A DNA stretch of 56,160 nt from Rhizobiaceae bacterium (lineage in GTDB: Bacteria > Pseudomonadota > Alphaproteobacteria > Rhizobiales > Rhizobiaceae). This document shows, piece by piece, positions 44,785-53,072 of the stretch (the stretch's first letter is position 1; every line of letters begins with the position of its first letter). The stretch covers positions 1 to 56,160 of the forward strand of contig JAHBYZ010000018.1 in NCBI GenBank assembly GCA_019635695.1. The letters are read 5' to 3'. Below the pieces are notes generated by a model. The model saw nothing but the letters and a program-made list of their open reading frames with translations, was not told where the DNA came from and did not search any database. A program made the translations under genes and the position numbers.

Positions 44785-45585
44785 TCAGTCGATGACGTCG
44801 AGGTCCGCGAGGATCGCGCGGGCGATGGGGACGCGACGGTCCATCAGCGGCTGGTAGTCCGCGGCGCTCATATGCAGCGCGAAGTAATGGGTGGTGTCGG
44901 CGCGCTCGACATAACCGACGTACCAGAGGTTGACGCCGCCGCCATCGGCGCGGCACGAGCCGGTCTTGGCCGAAAGCCGCCAGCGCGGATTTTCCTCTGC
45001 CACCATGGCTTCGCGCGTCAGCCGCGCGGTGCGTTCCGACAGTCCCGCCTTTCCCTGGTGCAGACGCTGCAGGAAAGCGACCTGCTCGTCGGCCGATATC
45101 TTCAGCGTGCCGTCCACCCAGAACGGCCGGTCGCGGATGCTCTTCCCCGTGCGGCCGTCACCGTAGTCCATGGCCGCGAGAACGCGCCGGATCGCAGCCA
45201 TCTCGACCTTGCGGGACAGCGCCCGGTAGACCCACAGCGCCGATTCCCGGTAGGCTTCGCGCAGCGACAGGTTGCGCGCCCATGCCGGATTGGCGATCTT
45301 CAGCGCGGGATCGTAAGGCACGACCGCGTCGAGGTCCGCCGCCGCGCCGGTTTCCAGCAGGATCGCCGTGTTGGGTATCTTGAAGGTGGAGCAGGGCGCG
45401 AAGCGTTTCGCGGCATGCTTCGGTGCGTGGCGGACGGTTTCGCCGGTCGCGCCGTTGCGCAGCACGAAGGCGGCGTCGATGCCTGCCAGATGCCGCGCGA
45501 AGTCCTGCGCGGCCGCCGGCGCGGGCAGCGCCGCGCCGGTCAGGACCGCCGCCACGGCGATGCCGTGGCGCAGGATTTGCCACAT
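44785..45585 (-). CDS. Class D (OXA-type) beta-lactamase
   Basis: 266 residues with a signal peptide ending PAPAAA-QD. The active site is complete in pattern: SxxK at S66-TF-K69 (PCSTFKIPN), the second motif S115-A-L117 where classical OXA has SxV, YGD at 141-143 where OXA has YGN, W156 (FWVDGTLKIS) and KTG at 206-208. The substitutions place it in a divergent chromosomal branch. Its ATG shares one base with the transaldolase TGA, so it is translationally coupled to a sugar-metabolism gene and has no obvious promoter of its own. Resistance effect cannot be judged from sequence. Confidence 0.9.
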   Translation of the reverse strand: MWQILRHGIAVAAVLTGAALPAPAAAQDFARHLAGIDAAFVLRNGATGETVRHAPKHAAKRFAPCSTFKIPNTAILLETGAAADLDAVVPYDPALKIANPAWARNLSLREAYRESALWVYRALSRKVEMAAIRRVLAAMDYGDGRTGKSIRDRPFWVDGTLKISADEQVAFLQRLHQGKAGLSERTARLTREAMVAEENPRWRLSAKTGSCRADGGGVNLWYVGYVERADTTHYFALHMSAADYQPLMDRRVPIARAILADLDVID

Positions 45586-46238
45586 CAGCCGATCTTCTGG
45601 CCGGTCTTTGCCCAGTCGGCGAGGAAGGCGGCGAGGCCCTTGTCGGTCAGCGGATGGCTGACCAGCGCGCGCAGCGTCGCCGGCGGCGCCGTCACGACGT
45701 CGGCGCCGATCAGCGCCGCCTGCTTGACATGGTTCACCGTGCGCACGGAGGCGACGAGGATCTCGGTGTCGAAGTCGTAATTGTCGTAGATCTGCTTGAT
45801 CTCGGCGATCAGCTCCATGCCGTCGCTTCCCGTGTCGTCGATACGGCCGACGAACGGCGAGATGAAGGTCGCGCCGGCCTTGGCCGCGAGCAGCGCCTGG
45901 TTGGCCGAGAAGCACAGCGTGACGTTGACGTCGCGCCCGTCCGAGCGGATGTCGCGGCAGGCCTTGAGGCCGTCGAGGGTCAGCGGCACCTTGATGCAGA
46001 CATTGTCGGCGATCTTGGCCAGGATCTTCGCCTCGCGCATCATCTCCTTGTATTCGGTCGCCACCACTTCGGCCGAGACCGGTCCGTCGACGATGTCGCA
46101 GATCTGCTTGGTCACCTCGGCGATGTTGCCGCCGGATTTCAGGATGAGCGAAGGATTTGTGGTCACGCCGTCGACCAGGCCGAGCCCGGCGAGTTCCTTG
46201 ATCTCCTTCACGTCGGCGGTGTCGACGAAGAACTTCAT
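45585..46238 (-). CDS. Transaldolase / fructose-6-phosphate aldolase family (TalC/Fsa)
   Basis: 217 residues, the short single-domain transaldolase type. Schiff-base lysine is K83 in [75 protein letters not shown] and [28 protein letters not shown] are canonical. It works in the pentose phosphate pathway in the cytoplasm. Divergent from priA, the usual rhizobial order. Its stop overlaps the OXA start codon. Confidence 0.95.
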   Translation of the reverse strand: MKFFVDTADVKEIKELAGLGLVDGVTTNPSLILKSGGNIAEVTKQICDIVDGPVSAEVVATEYKEMMREAKILAKIADNVCIKVPLTLDGLKACRDIRSDGRDVNVTLCFSANQALLAAKAGATFISPFVGRIDDTGSDGMELIAEIKQIYDNYDFDTEILVASVRTVNHVKQAALIGADVVTAPPATLRALVSHPLTDKGLAAFLADWAKTGQKIG

Positions 46239-46320
46239 GGCGGTTTCCTCTTGGTCTGCCGGTTGGGAACCCGGCTTTTCGGCCTTGCTCTAGCTCAATA
46301 AGCAGGCAACGTCACCAGCG

Positions 46321-48516
46321 ATGACGAGAGATTCGGGAGTGATTGGAAGCGGGGCGAGGACCGTGCCCGTGCTCGTGCCGATGCCGGCCGAGCGCGCCTA
46401 TTCCTATGCCGTGCCGGAGGGCATGCATGTCGAGCCCGGCTCGATCGTGCAGGTGCCGCTCGGGCCGCGCCAGGTGGGCGCCGTGGTTTGGGACGGGCCG
46501 GGCGAGGCGGTCGACGCGAAGCGGCTGCGGCCCATCACCCACGTCTTCGACTGTCCGCCGCTCAACGAGGAGGCGCGCAAGTTCGTCGACTGGGTCGCCG
46601 CCTACACGCTGACGGCGCCGGGGCTGGTGGCGCGCATGTTCCTGCGCGTGCCGGCCGCCTTCGACCCCGAGCCGCCGCTGCCCGGCCTGCGCTTCACCGG
46701 CGCCGCACCCGACAGGCCCACCGACGCGCGGCGGCGCGTGCTCGAACTCGCCGCCGACATGCCGAGCTGGACGCGGTCGGGGCTTGCGCACGCCGCCGGC
46801 GTGTCGCTGACCGTCGTGGACGGGCTGACCGCACAGGGCGTGTTTGAGGACGTGCTGCTGCCGCCGCGGCCGATCGTTGCCGCGCCCGATCCGGGCTATG
46901 CGCAGCCGCAGCTGACGTCGGCGCAGGCCGACGCGGCGGCGAAACTCGCCGCCGCGATGGGCGAGGGCGGCTTCTCGGTCACCCTGCTCGACGGCGTCAC
47001 CGGCTCGGGCAAGACCGAGACCTATTTCGAGGCCATCGCAGCGGCGGTCGAGCAGGGCAAGCAGGTGCTGGTGCTGATGCCCGAGATCGCGCTGACGCAG
47101 GCCTTCCTCGAACGCTTCCACGACCGCTTCGGTTCGAAGCCGGCCGAATGGCATTCCGATCTCCCACCAAGAGCGCGCGAACGTGTCTGGCGGCAGGTGG
47201 CGGAAGGTTCCGTCCGCGTCGTCGCCGGCGCCCGCTCGGCGCTGTTCCTGCCGTTCAGGGAGCTCGGCCTCATCGTCGTCGACGAGGAGCACGACACCGC
47301 CTACAAGCAAGAGGACCGCGTCTTCTACAATGCCCGCGACATGGCCGTGGTGCGCGGCCAGATCGGCGGCTTCCCGGTCGTGCTCGCCTCCGCCACGCCT
47401 TCCGTGGAAACGCGCGTCAACGCCGATGCCGGCCGCTACCGGCGGGTCGATCTGCCGACGCGCTTTGCCGAGGCCGCACTTCCCAATCTCGCTGCGATCG
47501 ACATGCGCCGCCATCCGCCGGCGCGCGGCGGCTTCCTGTCGCCAGTGCTGCTCTCGAAGGTCAAGGAAAACGTCGCGCGCGGCGAGCAGTCGCTGCTCTT
47601 CCTCAACCGCCGCGGCTACGCGCCGCTGACCCTGTGCCGGGTCTGCGGCCATCGCTTCCAGTGTCCGCAATGCTCGTCATGGCTGGTCGAGCACCGCTTC
47701 CGCGGCCAGCTCGTCTGCCATCATTGCGGCCACAACGAGCGCCGGCCCAATGCCTGCCCCGAATGCGGCACGCTCGACCACCTCGTCGCCTGCGGTCCCG
47801 GCATCGAGCGCGTCGCCGAGGAGATCGTCACCCACCTGCCGGACGCGCGCACGGTGGTGCTGTCCTCCGACATCATCGGCGGCACGAAGCGCCTGCGGCT
47901 GGAGCTCGAATCCATCGCCAAGGGCGACTGCGACATCGTCATCGGCACGCAACTGGTCGCCAAGGGCCACAATTTCCCGAACATGACGCTGGTCGGCGTG
48001 GTCGATGCCGATCTCGGGCTGGCCAATGGCGACCCGCGCGCGGCCGAGCGCACCTTCCAGCTGCTGTCGCAGGTCACCGGCCGTGCGGGCCGCACCGGCA
48101 AGGAGAGCGCCGGGCTGATTCAGACCTACCAGCCCGACCACCCGGTCATGCGCGCCATCGTGTCGGGTGACTCAGAAAGTTTCTACGAGCGCGAGATCGC
48201 CGAGCGCGAACGTGCCGGCCTGCCGCCCTTCGGCCGGCTCGCCGCGATCGTCGTCAGCGCCGAGACGCGGGCCGACGCCGAAGGCCATGCCCGGGCGCTG
48301 CGCCGCGCCGCGCCGTCCGTCGCCGGCATCGACGTCCTTGGCCCGGCCGAGGCCCCGCTGGCACTGATCGCGGGCCGTCACCGTTTCCGCCTGCTCGTCC
48401 ACGGCGAGCGCCGCTCCGACATGCAGGGTTTTGTTCGCGCGACGGTGGCGGCCGCGCCGCGGCCGAAAGGCTCGGTGCGCGTCAATGTCGACATCGATCC
48501 GCAGAGCTTTCTCTAG
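46321..48516 (+). CDS. priA: Primosomal protein N' (replication restart helicase PriA)
   Basis: 731 residues. 3'-DNA-binding domain at the N-terminus (VPVLVPMPAERAYSYAVPEGM), Walker A GVTGSGKT (225-232), Walker B DEEHD (321-325), a zinc region with eight cysteines (LCRVCGH, CPQCSSW, CHHCGHN and CPECGT, about 439-485), then helicase motifs including SDIIGGTKRLRLELESIAKGDCDIVIGTQLVAKGH and QVTGRAGRTGK. It reloads the replicative helicase at collapsed forks. Start 46321 fits the family. The 3' end overlaps aqpS by 4 nt. Confidence 0.96.
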   Translation: MTRDSGVIGSGARTVPVLVPMPAERAYSYAVPEGMHVEPGSIVQVPLGPRQVGAVVWDGPGEAVDAKRLRPITHVFDCPPLNEEARKFVDWVAAYTLTAPGLVARMFLRVPAAFDPEPPLPGLRFTGAAPDRPTDARRRVLELAADMPSWTRSGLAHAAGVSLTVVDGLTAQGVFEDVLLPPRPIVAAPDPGYAQPQLTSAQADAAAKLAAAMGEGGFSVTLLDGVTGSGKTETYFEAIAAAVEQGKQVLVLMPEIALTQAFLERFHDRFGSKPAEWHSDLPPRARERVWRQVAEGSVRVVAGARSALFLPFRELGLIVVDEEHDTAYKQEDRVFYNARDMAVVRGQIGGFPVVLASATPSVETRVNADAGRYRRVDLPTRFAEAALPNLAAIDMRRHPPARGGFLSPVLLSKVKENVARGEQSLLFLNRRGYAPLTLCRVCGHRFQCPQCSSWLVEHRFRGQLVCHHCGHNERRPNACPECGTLDHLVACGPGIERVAEEIVTHLPDARTVVLSSDIIGGTKRLRLELESIAKGDCDIVIGTQLVAKGHNFPNMTLVGVVDADLGLANGDPRAAERTFQLLSQVTGRAGRTGKESAGLIQTYQPDHPVMRAIVSGDSESFYEREIAERERAGLPPFGRLAAIVVSAETRADAEGHARALRRAAPSVAGIDVLGPAEAPLALIAGRHRFRLLVHGERRSDMQGFVRATVAAAPRPKGSVRVNVDIDPQSFL

Positions 48517-49211
48517 GCGCGCCGCGCATCGGCGGACGTTGTCCGCCGAGCTTGCGTTCGCGGCGCGAGCAGCCAGCCCATCAGCATTGCCGCGATCAGC
48601 GCGCCGGTCAACTGCGCGATGATGAAGGCGGGCGCGTCGACCGGGCGGATGCCCGAGAAACTCGCGGTCAGCGAGCGCGCAATCGTGACTGCCGGATTGG
48701 CGAAAGAGGTCGAGGCGGTAAACCAGTAAGCCGAGGTAATATAGAGGCCGACCAGCCAAGGCATCGCAGCGGCATTCGCGCGCCTTCCGGCGAGTATGAC
48801 GGCGATCAGGCCGAAGGTTGCCACGGCTTCGGCAAACCAGAGCGTGCCGCCGCTTCGTGCGTGTATGCCCGCCTGCAACGCCGGCTGGTGGAACATCACG
48901 TGGGAGACAAGCGTGCCGGCAATGCCGCCTGCAACCTGCGCGAGCGCGTAGAAGGCCGCGTCCGCCGCCGCGATCTCGCGGCGCACAGCCATCACCAGCG
49001 TCACGGCGGGATTGAAGTGCGCACCCGACACCGGCCCGAGCACGGTGACAATCACCACAAGCATCGCGCCGGTTGCCAGCGTGTTGCACAGCAGCGCCAG
49101 CGCCATATCCTGCGTCAGCCGCTCGGCCATGATGCCGGAGCCGACGATCGCCGCGACTAGGAAGGCGGTGCCGAGTGCTTCCGCGGCAAGCCGGCGCGGC
49201 AGGTCGGTCAT
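48513..49211 (-). CDS. aqpS: MIP channel AqpS-like (arsenite/metalloid exit)
   Basis: 232 residues, six helices with two NPA boxes (SGAHFNPAVTL and SFANPAVTIARS). The spacing and the early AEALGTAFLVAAIVGSGIMAERL differ from water-specific AqpZ and match the AqpS-type channels found in rhizobial ars operons, where arsenite made by ArsC leaves by diffusion. Its ATG overlaps the end of arsC by four bases, which ties it functionally to arsenic handling. Confidence 0.88.
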   Translation of the reverse strand: MTDLPRRLAAEALGTAFLVAAIVGSGIMAERLTQDMALALLCNTLATGAMLVVIVTVLGPVSGAHFNPAVTLVMAVRREIAAADAAFYALAQVAGGIAGTLVSHVMFHQPALQAGIHARSGGTLWFAEAVATFGLIAVILAGRRANAAAMPWLVGLYITSAYWFTASTSFANPAVTIARSLTASFSGIRPVDAPAFIIAQLTGALIAAMLMGWLLAPRTQARRTTSADARRA

Positions 49212-49738
49212 GCCGCGTCGTGCGCCTTCGTGGTGGCGCCGTCCATGGCGCCGATGCCGCGCAGCTTCGAGCCCAGCGCCAGCCGGTCGATGCTTTCGAT
49301 GGGCAGGCTGACGAAGGCGCCGATGCGGTTGCGCATGAAGCGCAGCGCTTCCTCGAAGGCCGCGCGGCGTCGGAACTCGGGGCCTTCGACCGCCGCGGGG
49401 TCCTCGATGCCCCAATGCGCCGTCATCGGCTGACCCGGCCAGATCGGACAGGCTTCGCCGGCGGCGTTGTCGCAGACGGTGAAGACGAAATCCATGACCG
49501 GCGCGCCGGGCACGGCAAACTCGTCCCAGGCCTTCGAGCGCAACCCATCCAGGGAAATGCCGGCTTCGCCCAGCACCTCCAGCGCCATCGGATTGACCGC
49601 GCCCTTCGGCGCGCTGCCAGCCGAGTAGGCGTGGAAGCGCCCGTGCCCGACATGGTTCAGAACGGCCTCACCGATGATCGAGCGGGCCGAGTTGCCCGTG
49701 CACAGGAACAGCACGTTGTAGACGCGGTCAGCAGCCAC
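49208..49738 (-). CDS. arsC: Arsenate reductase ArsC (LMW phosphatase type)
   Basis: 176 residues. The P-loop CX5R is C13-TGNSA-R19 in NVLFLCTGNSARS, with the family blocks HAYSAGSAPKGAVNPMALEVL, LRSKAWDEFA and FVFTVCDNAAGEACPIWPGQPMTAHW, containing two more cysteines near C93 and C100 that may relay electrons to thioredoxin or glutathione. The C-terminal 50 residues extend beyond the minimal fold. It overlaps arsR by 11 nt upstream and aqpS by 4 nt downstream. Confidence 0.93.
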   Translation of the reverse strand: MAADRVYNVLFLCTGNSARSIIGEAVLNHVGHGRFHAYSAGSAPKGAVNPMALEVLGEAGISLDGLRSKAWDEFAVPGAPVMDFVFTVCDNAAGEACPIWPGQPMTAHWGIEDPAAVEGPEFRRRAAFEEALRFMRNRIGAFVSLPIESIDRLALGSKLRGIGAMDGATTKAHDAA

Positions 49739-50087
49739 TGGCGTTCTCCTTCGGGGCGCAGCACGGCGTGAACTCGGCTACCAGCGGCTCGCACAGTTCC
49801 GGCCTTCCGCCGCAGCAATCGTTGACGAGGAAGCTGGCGATCTCGCGCACGCGATCGATGCTGGCGCGATAGATTATCGAGCGGCTATGGCGCTCGGCGG
49901 CGACCAGTCCGGCGCGCGAAAGCACCGCCAGATGCGTGGACATCGTGTTCTGCGGTACGCCGAGGCGGCGGGCGACCTCGCCGGCGGGCAGCCCGTCCGG
50001 CTCGTGCTTCATGATGAGCCGGAACGCGTCGAGGCGAGTCGCCTGCGACAGCGCGGTAAAGGTGTCGATCGCGTCTGATGATTCCAT
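49728..50087 (-). CDS. arsR: ArsR-type metalloregulator of the ars operon
   Basis: 119 residues. Winged helix with ALSQATRLDAFRLIMKHEPDGLPAGEVARRLGVPQNTMSTHLAVLSRAGLV, then a cysteine-rich end: NDCCGGRPELC and CCAPKENASGC, the probable As(III) site of the CCGGRPxxC subgroup. It should leave its operator when arsenite binds. ATG 50087 agrees with family N-termini but has no SD; a TTG at 50123 with AGAAGG upstream is an alternative that would translate through the operator. The promoter predicted here would give a leaderless mRNA. Confidence 0.9.
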   Translation of the reverse strand: MESSDAIDTFTALSQATRLDAFRLIMKHEPDGLPAGEVARRLGVPQNTMSTHLAVLSRAGLVAAERHSRSIIYRASIDRVREIASFLVNDCCGGRPELCEPLVAEFTPCCAPKENASGC

Positions 50088-50090
50088 AAA

Positions 50091-50123
50091 TCGAGGAATA
50101 TCGATATAATATCGAGTTGGCAA
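50091..50123 (-). promoter_or_regulatory. arsR promoter and operator
   Basis: On the minus strand TTGCCA (50118-50123) and TATTCC (50095-50100) are spaced 17 nt. Inside lies the palindrome ATATCGATAT (50098-50107) and TCGA steps at 50091, 50101 and 50112, about one helical turn apart, fitting an ArsR operator that blocks RNA polymerase. Confidence 0.55.
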
Positions 50124-50178
50124 GCCCGCCTTCTTCGTTCTCGCGGTCGTGTCCGCGGGCTCGCTAGCAGCGACGAAA

Positions 50179-50245
50179 GTTTCTCTCGCGTGAAACTATC
50201 TCTTGCGTCCTGCCTGGCAAGGCGATAGTTTCCCAGAACGGAAAC
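50179..50245. promoter_or_regulatory. Paired GTTTC-N8-GAAAC operators upstream of the GST gene
   Basis: Two copies with identical geometry: GTTTC 50179-50183 with GAAAC 50192-50196, and GTTTC 50228-50232 with GAAAC 50241-50245, offset by 49 bp. GAAACTATC (50192-50200) and GATAGTTTC (50224-50232) also form a 9-bp outer repeat. The second copy ends three bases before the GST start. Confidence 0.6.
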
Positions 50246-50248
50246 AAT

Positions 50249-50941
50249 ATGGGGCGGGCCGTGTCGCTGACCCTCTACATCCACCCACTGGCGTCGTTCT
50301 GTCACAAGGTGATGATCGCCTTCTATGAGAACGACGTGCCGTTCACTGAAGTGATTGTCGATCTGATGGACGAGGGCGCGGCGGCCAGCCATCTGGCGCG
50401 CTGGCCGGTCGGCAAGATCCCGGTGCTCTATGACGGCGAGCGTAAGCGGCTGGTCCCGGAGACCAGCATCATCATCGAATACGTTGCCGACCTGCACGGC
50501 GGCGCGGTGCCGATGCTGCCGGTGGATCCCGCCCTCAGGCTGGATGTGCGCCTGTGGGACCGCTTCTTCGACCTCTATGTCAGCCAGCCCATGCAGAAGA
50601 TCGTCATCGACCGTATCCGGCCCGAGGGCGCGCGCGATCCGCATGGCGTGCTAGACGCGCGCGGGACGCTGGACACCGCCTACGCCATGATCGACGGCCA
50701 GTTGGCCGGGCGCAGCTTCGCCTGCGGCGAGGATTTTTCCATGGCCGATTGCGCGGCGTTACCGGGACTCTTCTTCGCGGGCATAGTGCATCCGTTCCCG
50801 CGCGAGGCCGCGAACCTGCACGCCTATTTCGAGCGCCTGCTCGAGCGGCCTTCCGTGCGGCGGACGCTGGCGCAGGCGCGTCCGTATTTCTCGATGTTCC
50901 CGTACAGGGATGCTATGCCCGAGCGGTTTCTTCGCGCATGA
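50249..50941 (+). CDS. Glutathione S-transferase family protein
   Basis: 230 residues. Thioredoxin-fold N-terminal domain: LTLYIHPLASFCHKVMIAFYENDVPF with the catalytic Ser/Cys position, KIPVLYDGERKRLVPETSIIIEYV holding the cis-Pro and glutathione-contact ES/TS dipeptide. The C-terminal helical domain has LAGRSFACGEDFSMADCAALPGLFF, the N-capping motif. Cytoplasmic conjugation or reduction with glutathione; substrate unknown. ATG 50249 is used, GTG 50261 is possible. The paired operator directly upstream suggests an induced promoter. Confidence 0.9.
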   Translation: MGRAVSLTLYIHPLASFCHKVMIAFYENDVPFTEVIVDLMDEGAAASHLARWPVGKIPVLYDGERKRLVPETSIIIEYVADLHGGAVPMLPVDPALRLDVRLWDRFFDLYVSQPMQKIVIDRIRPEGARDPHGVLDARGTLDTAYAMIDGQLAGRSFACGEDFSMADCAALPGLFFAGIVHPFPREAANLHAYFERLLERPSVRRTLAQARPYFSMFPYRDAMPERFLRA

Positions 50942-50960
50942 GAAAGGGGCGCTCCGCCCG

Positions 50961-51299
50961 ATGCAGGAACCCGAACGACTCGACCGTCTCTTCGTCGCGC
51001 TGGCGGATTCGGCGCGGCGCGGCATGGTCGAGCGGCTCGCCCGCGGCCCTGCCTCGGTCAAGGAACTCGCCGCGCCGGCGGGCATGCGCCTGCCTTCCGC
51101 GCTGAAGCATCTCAAGGTGCTGGAGGACGGCGGCGTCGTGGCGTCGCGAAAGGTCGGCCGCATCCGCACCTACTCGATGCGGCGCGAGGCGCTGGAGCCG
51201 ATGGGTGCGTGGATGCGCGAGCGGCAGGCTTCGCTGGAGGCTGCCTTCGACCGGCTGGCGCAGGCGATCGCCGAGATGCCCGAGGAGGAAGACCGATGA
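50961..51299 (+). CDS. ArsR-family regulator paired with an SRPBCC gene
   Basis: 112 residues. Compact winged helix: LDRLFVALADSARRGMVERLARGPASVKELAAPAGMRLPSALKHLKVLEDGGVVASRKVGRIRTYSM. It has no metal-binding cysteines, so it senses something else, and this subgroup is nearly always linked to an AHSA1/SRPBCC gene. Its TGA overlaps the next ATG (ATGA). Start 50961 begins 19 nt after the GST stop, with AAAGGGG rather far upstream as SD. Confidence 0.88.
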   Translation: MQEPERLDRLFVALADSARRGMVERLARGPASVKELAAPAGMRLPSALKHLKVLEDGGVVASRKVGRIRTYSMRREALEPMGAWMRERQASLEAAFDRLAQAIAEMPEEEDR

Positions 51300-51767
51300 G
51301 CAGCGTCGAGCACACGACATTCGTTGTCGAGCGCACCCTGGCCGCCCCCCCCCGCCCATGCGTTCCGCTTCTGGTCGGAGAAAGCGCTCAAGCGGCGCTG
51401 GAACGACTGCCACCCCGACTGGACGGTGCTTGAGGATCGCCTCGATTTCGTTGCGGGCGGCATCGAATCGCTGCGCTGGCGCACGCTCGACGGCGTCGAG
51501 CAGACCTTCACGGCGACCTATCTCGACATCGTGCCCGCCGCGCGCATCATCTACGCCTTCGAGATGAGCTCGGCCGGCGCGCGCGTCTCCGCCTCGTTGG
51601 CGACGGTGGAGCTGCGCTCGGCCGGCGCCGGTACGCGGATGCTCTATACCGAGCAGATGGCCTATCTCTCCGGATCGGCCGCCATGCGCGAGCGGATCGC
51701 CGGAACCGGGCTGGGTTTCGACCGGTTGGTCGACGTGCTGCTCGCGTCGGCGCAACCCGTCCATTAG
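51296..51767 (+). pseudogene. SRPBCC (AHSA1-like) gene frameshifted in a 9-C run
   Basis: Translation from ATG 51296 gives VEHTTFVVERTLAAPP, the normal AHSA1 start, then enters a run of nine C (51345-51353) and goes out of frame, stopping at 51433. The correct continuation AHAFRFWSEKALKRRWNDCHPDW and onward to FDRLVDVLLASAQPVH lies one base over and ends at 51767. Removing one C restores a complete protein of about 156 residues. So the cause is one extra base: a true mutation, a slippage-variable tract, or a sequencing error in a homopolymer. Translationally coupled to the ArsR gene upstream. A sound relative lies at 10772. Confidence 0.85.
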
Positions 51768-51887
51768 GCAGGGATTCGCCGCGCAGGCAGTCCGCCGGGC
51801 GGAAGGCAACCGCCCTTGACCGGTGTCGCGCGCTTGACTTCGCCGCCGACGCGCCCTCAATGATCGCAGCAGCCGGAGGGGGCGCAC

Positions 51888-52283
51888 ATGGAATTCACCT
51901 TTCCCTGGCCGTTCAGTCAGGGCGAATGGCTGGCTTGGTCTTCGGCCGTCGTCACCATCCTGTTCGGCCTGATCGCGCTGTTCGCGCCGGGAATCACCCT
52001 TAAGATCCTGCGGCTGGAGACGCGGCCGGACCATCCCGAAGCGGTGTCGGAGGCGCGTGCGACCGTGTCGGGCTTCTGGCTCGGCGTCGGCATCTGCTGC
52101 ATCCTGCTGGCGCAGCCCTTCCTCTATCTGGTGCTCGGCGTCTCCTGGGCGCTGACCGCCTTCGGCCGCATGGTTTCGATGCTTTCGGACGGCGGCAACA
52201 CGCCCTACAACTGGGTCTCGCTGCTGGTGGAAATCGTTCTGGCGGTGCTGCCGCTGGTGTTCTTCTTCGGCTTCGTTCCCTGA
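51888..52283 (+). CDS. DUF4345-like membrane protein
   Basis: 131 residues, four hydrophobic helices: LAWSSAVVTILFGLIALFAPG, the segment with ARATVSGFWLGVGICCILLAQ (an ARAxxxGFxxG block common in DUF4345), FLYLVLGVSWALTAFGRMVSM and VSLLVEIVLAVLPLVFFFGF. Function unknown. It lies alone between the ArsR-SRPBCC pair and the atp operon. Confidence 0.75.
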   Translation: MEFTFPWPFSQGEWLAWSSAVVTILFGLIALFAPGITLKILRLETRPDHPEAVSEARATVSGFWLGVGICCILLAQPFLYLVLGVSWALTAFGRMVSMLSDGGNTPYNWVSLLVEIVLAVLPLVFFFGFVP

Positions 52284-52344
52284 CTCTCGGGCATGGCGGC
52301 CCCGCATGCGACAAAACTGCCGCTAAGCCGCGGGTTGCGGCGTG

Positions 52345-52371
52345 TTGCGAGTCGTAGTTGCCTATGCTAGA
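52345..52371 (+). promoter_or_regulatory. Candidate atpHAGD promoter
   Basis: TTGCGA (52345-52350) and GCTAGA (52366-52371) are 15 nt apart, with TATGCT just before. The GCTAG core repeats the one upstream of carD. It leaves a 5' leader of about 135 nt before atpH in a 228-nt gap that holds nothing else seen. Confidence 0.45.
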
Positions 52372-52511
52372 CGGCAGGCGAATTTCGGCCGGGGGACGCG
52401 GTTGCCGCCGGGGGTCTGGCCGAAAATCTTCATCAAGGTCAAGGATTTAGCCAGAGTCACGGACTCCAGCGGACGATCCTGCGGCCTGTCCTGCGAAAGA
52501 AGCGGCTCACA

Positions 52512-53072
52512 GTGGCACAATCCGGCTCGATGATCTCAGGCGTTGCGGAGCGTTATGCGCGCTCGCTGTTCGATCTCGCCCTTGAAGCCAAGTCCCTCGA
52601 CGCGGTCGACAAGGATCTCGCCCAGGTCGAATCCATGCTTTCCGGCAGCGCCGACATGAAGCGGCTCATCGAGAGCCCGGTTTTCTCCGCCGACGACCAG
52701 TTCCGTGCCATCTCGGCGATCGCCGCCAAGGCCGGTCTGAAGGGCCTCGTCGGCAATTTCCTCAAGGTCGCCGCGAAGAACCGCCGCCTGTTCGCCGTTC
52801 CCGGCATGATAAAGGCCTACCGGCAGATCGCCGCCGCGCATCGCGGCGAGGCTTCGGCCGAAGTCACGTCCGCCCATGAGCTCGGCGCCGCGCAGGTCGC
52901 CGAACTCAAGGCAACGCTCAAGGAAGTCGCTGGCAAGGATGTCGCGATTGCCGTCACGGTCGATCCGAGCCTGCTCGGCGGCCTCGTCGTGAAGATGGGC
53001 TCGCGCCAGATCGACACGTCGCTCCGTACAAAACTCAACTCGCTCAAGCTCGCACTGAAAGAGGTCGGCTGA
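52512..53072 (+). CDS. atpH: ATP synthase F1 subunit delta
   Basis: 186 residues, stator protein linking F1 alpha to the b subunits. [24 protein letters not shown] is the N-terminal six-helix domain, and [34 protein letters not shown] the conserved end. The start is GTG at 52512, matching rhizobial MAQS starts. Its TGA overlaps the atpA ATG by one base. F0 genes are not in the window, as usual for Alphaproteobacteria, which keep F0 and F1 in separate clusters. Confidence 0.96.
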   Translation: MAQSGSMISGVAERYARSLFDLALEAKSLDAVDKDLAQVESMLSGSADMKRLIESPVFSADDQFRAISAIAAKAGLKGLVGNFLKVAAKNRRLFAVPGMIKAYRQIAAAHRGEASAEVTSAHELGAAQVAELKATLKEVAGKDVAIAVTVDPSLLGGLVVKMGSRQIDTSLRTKLNSLKLALKEVG

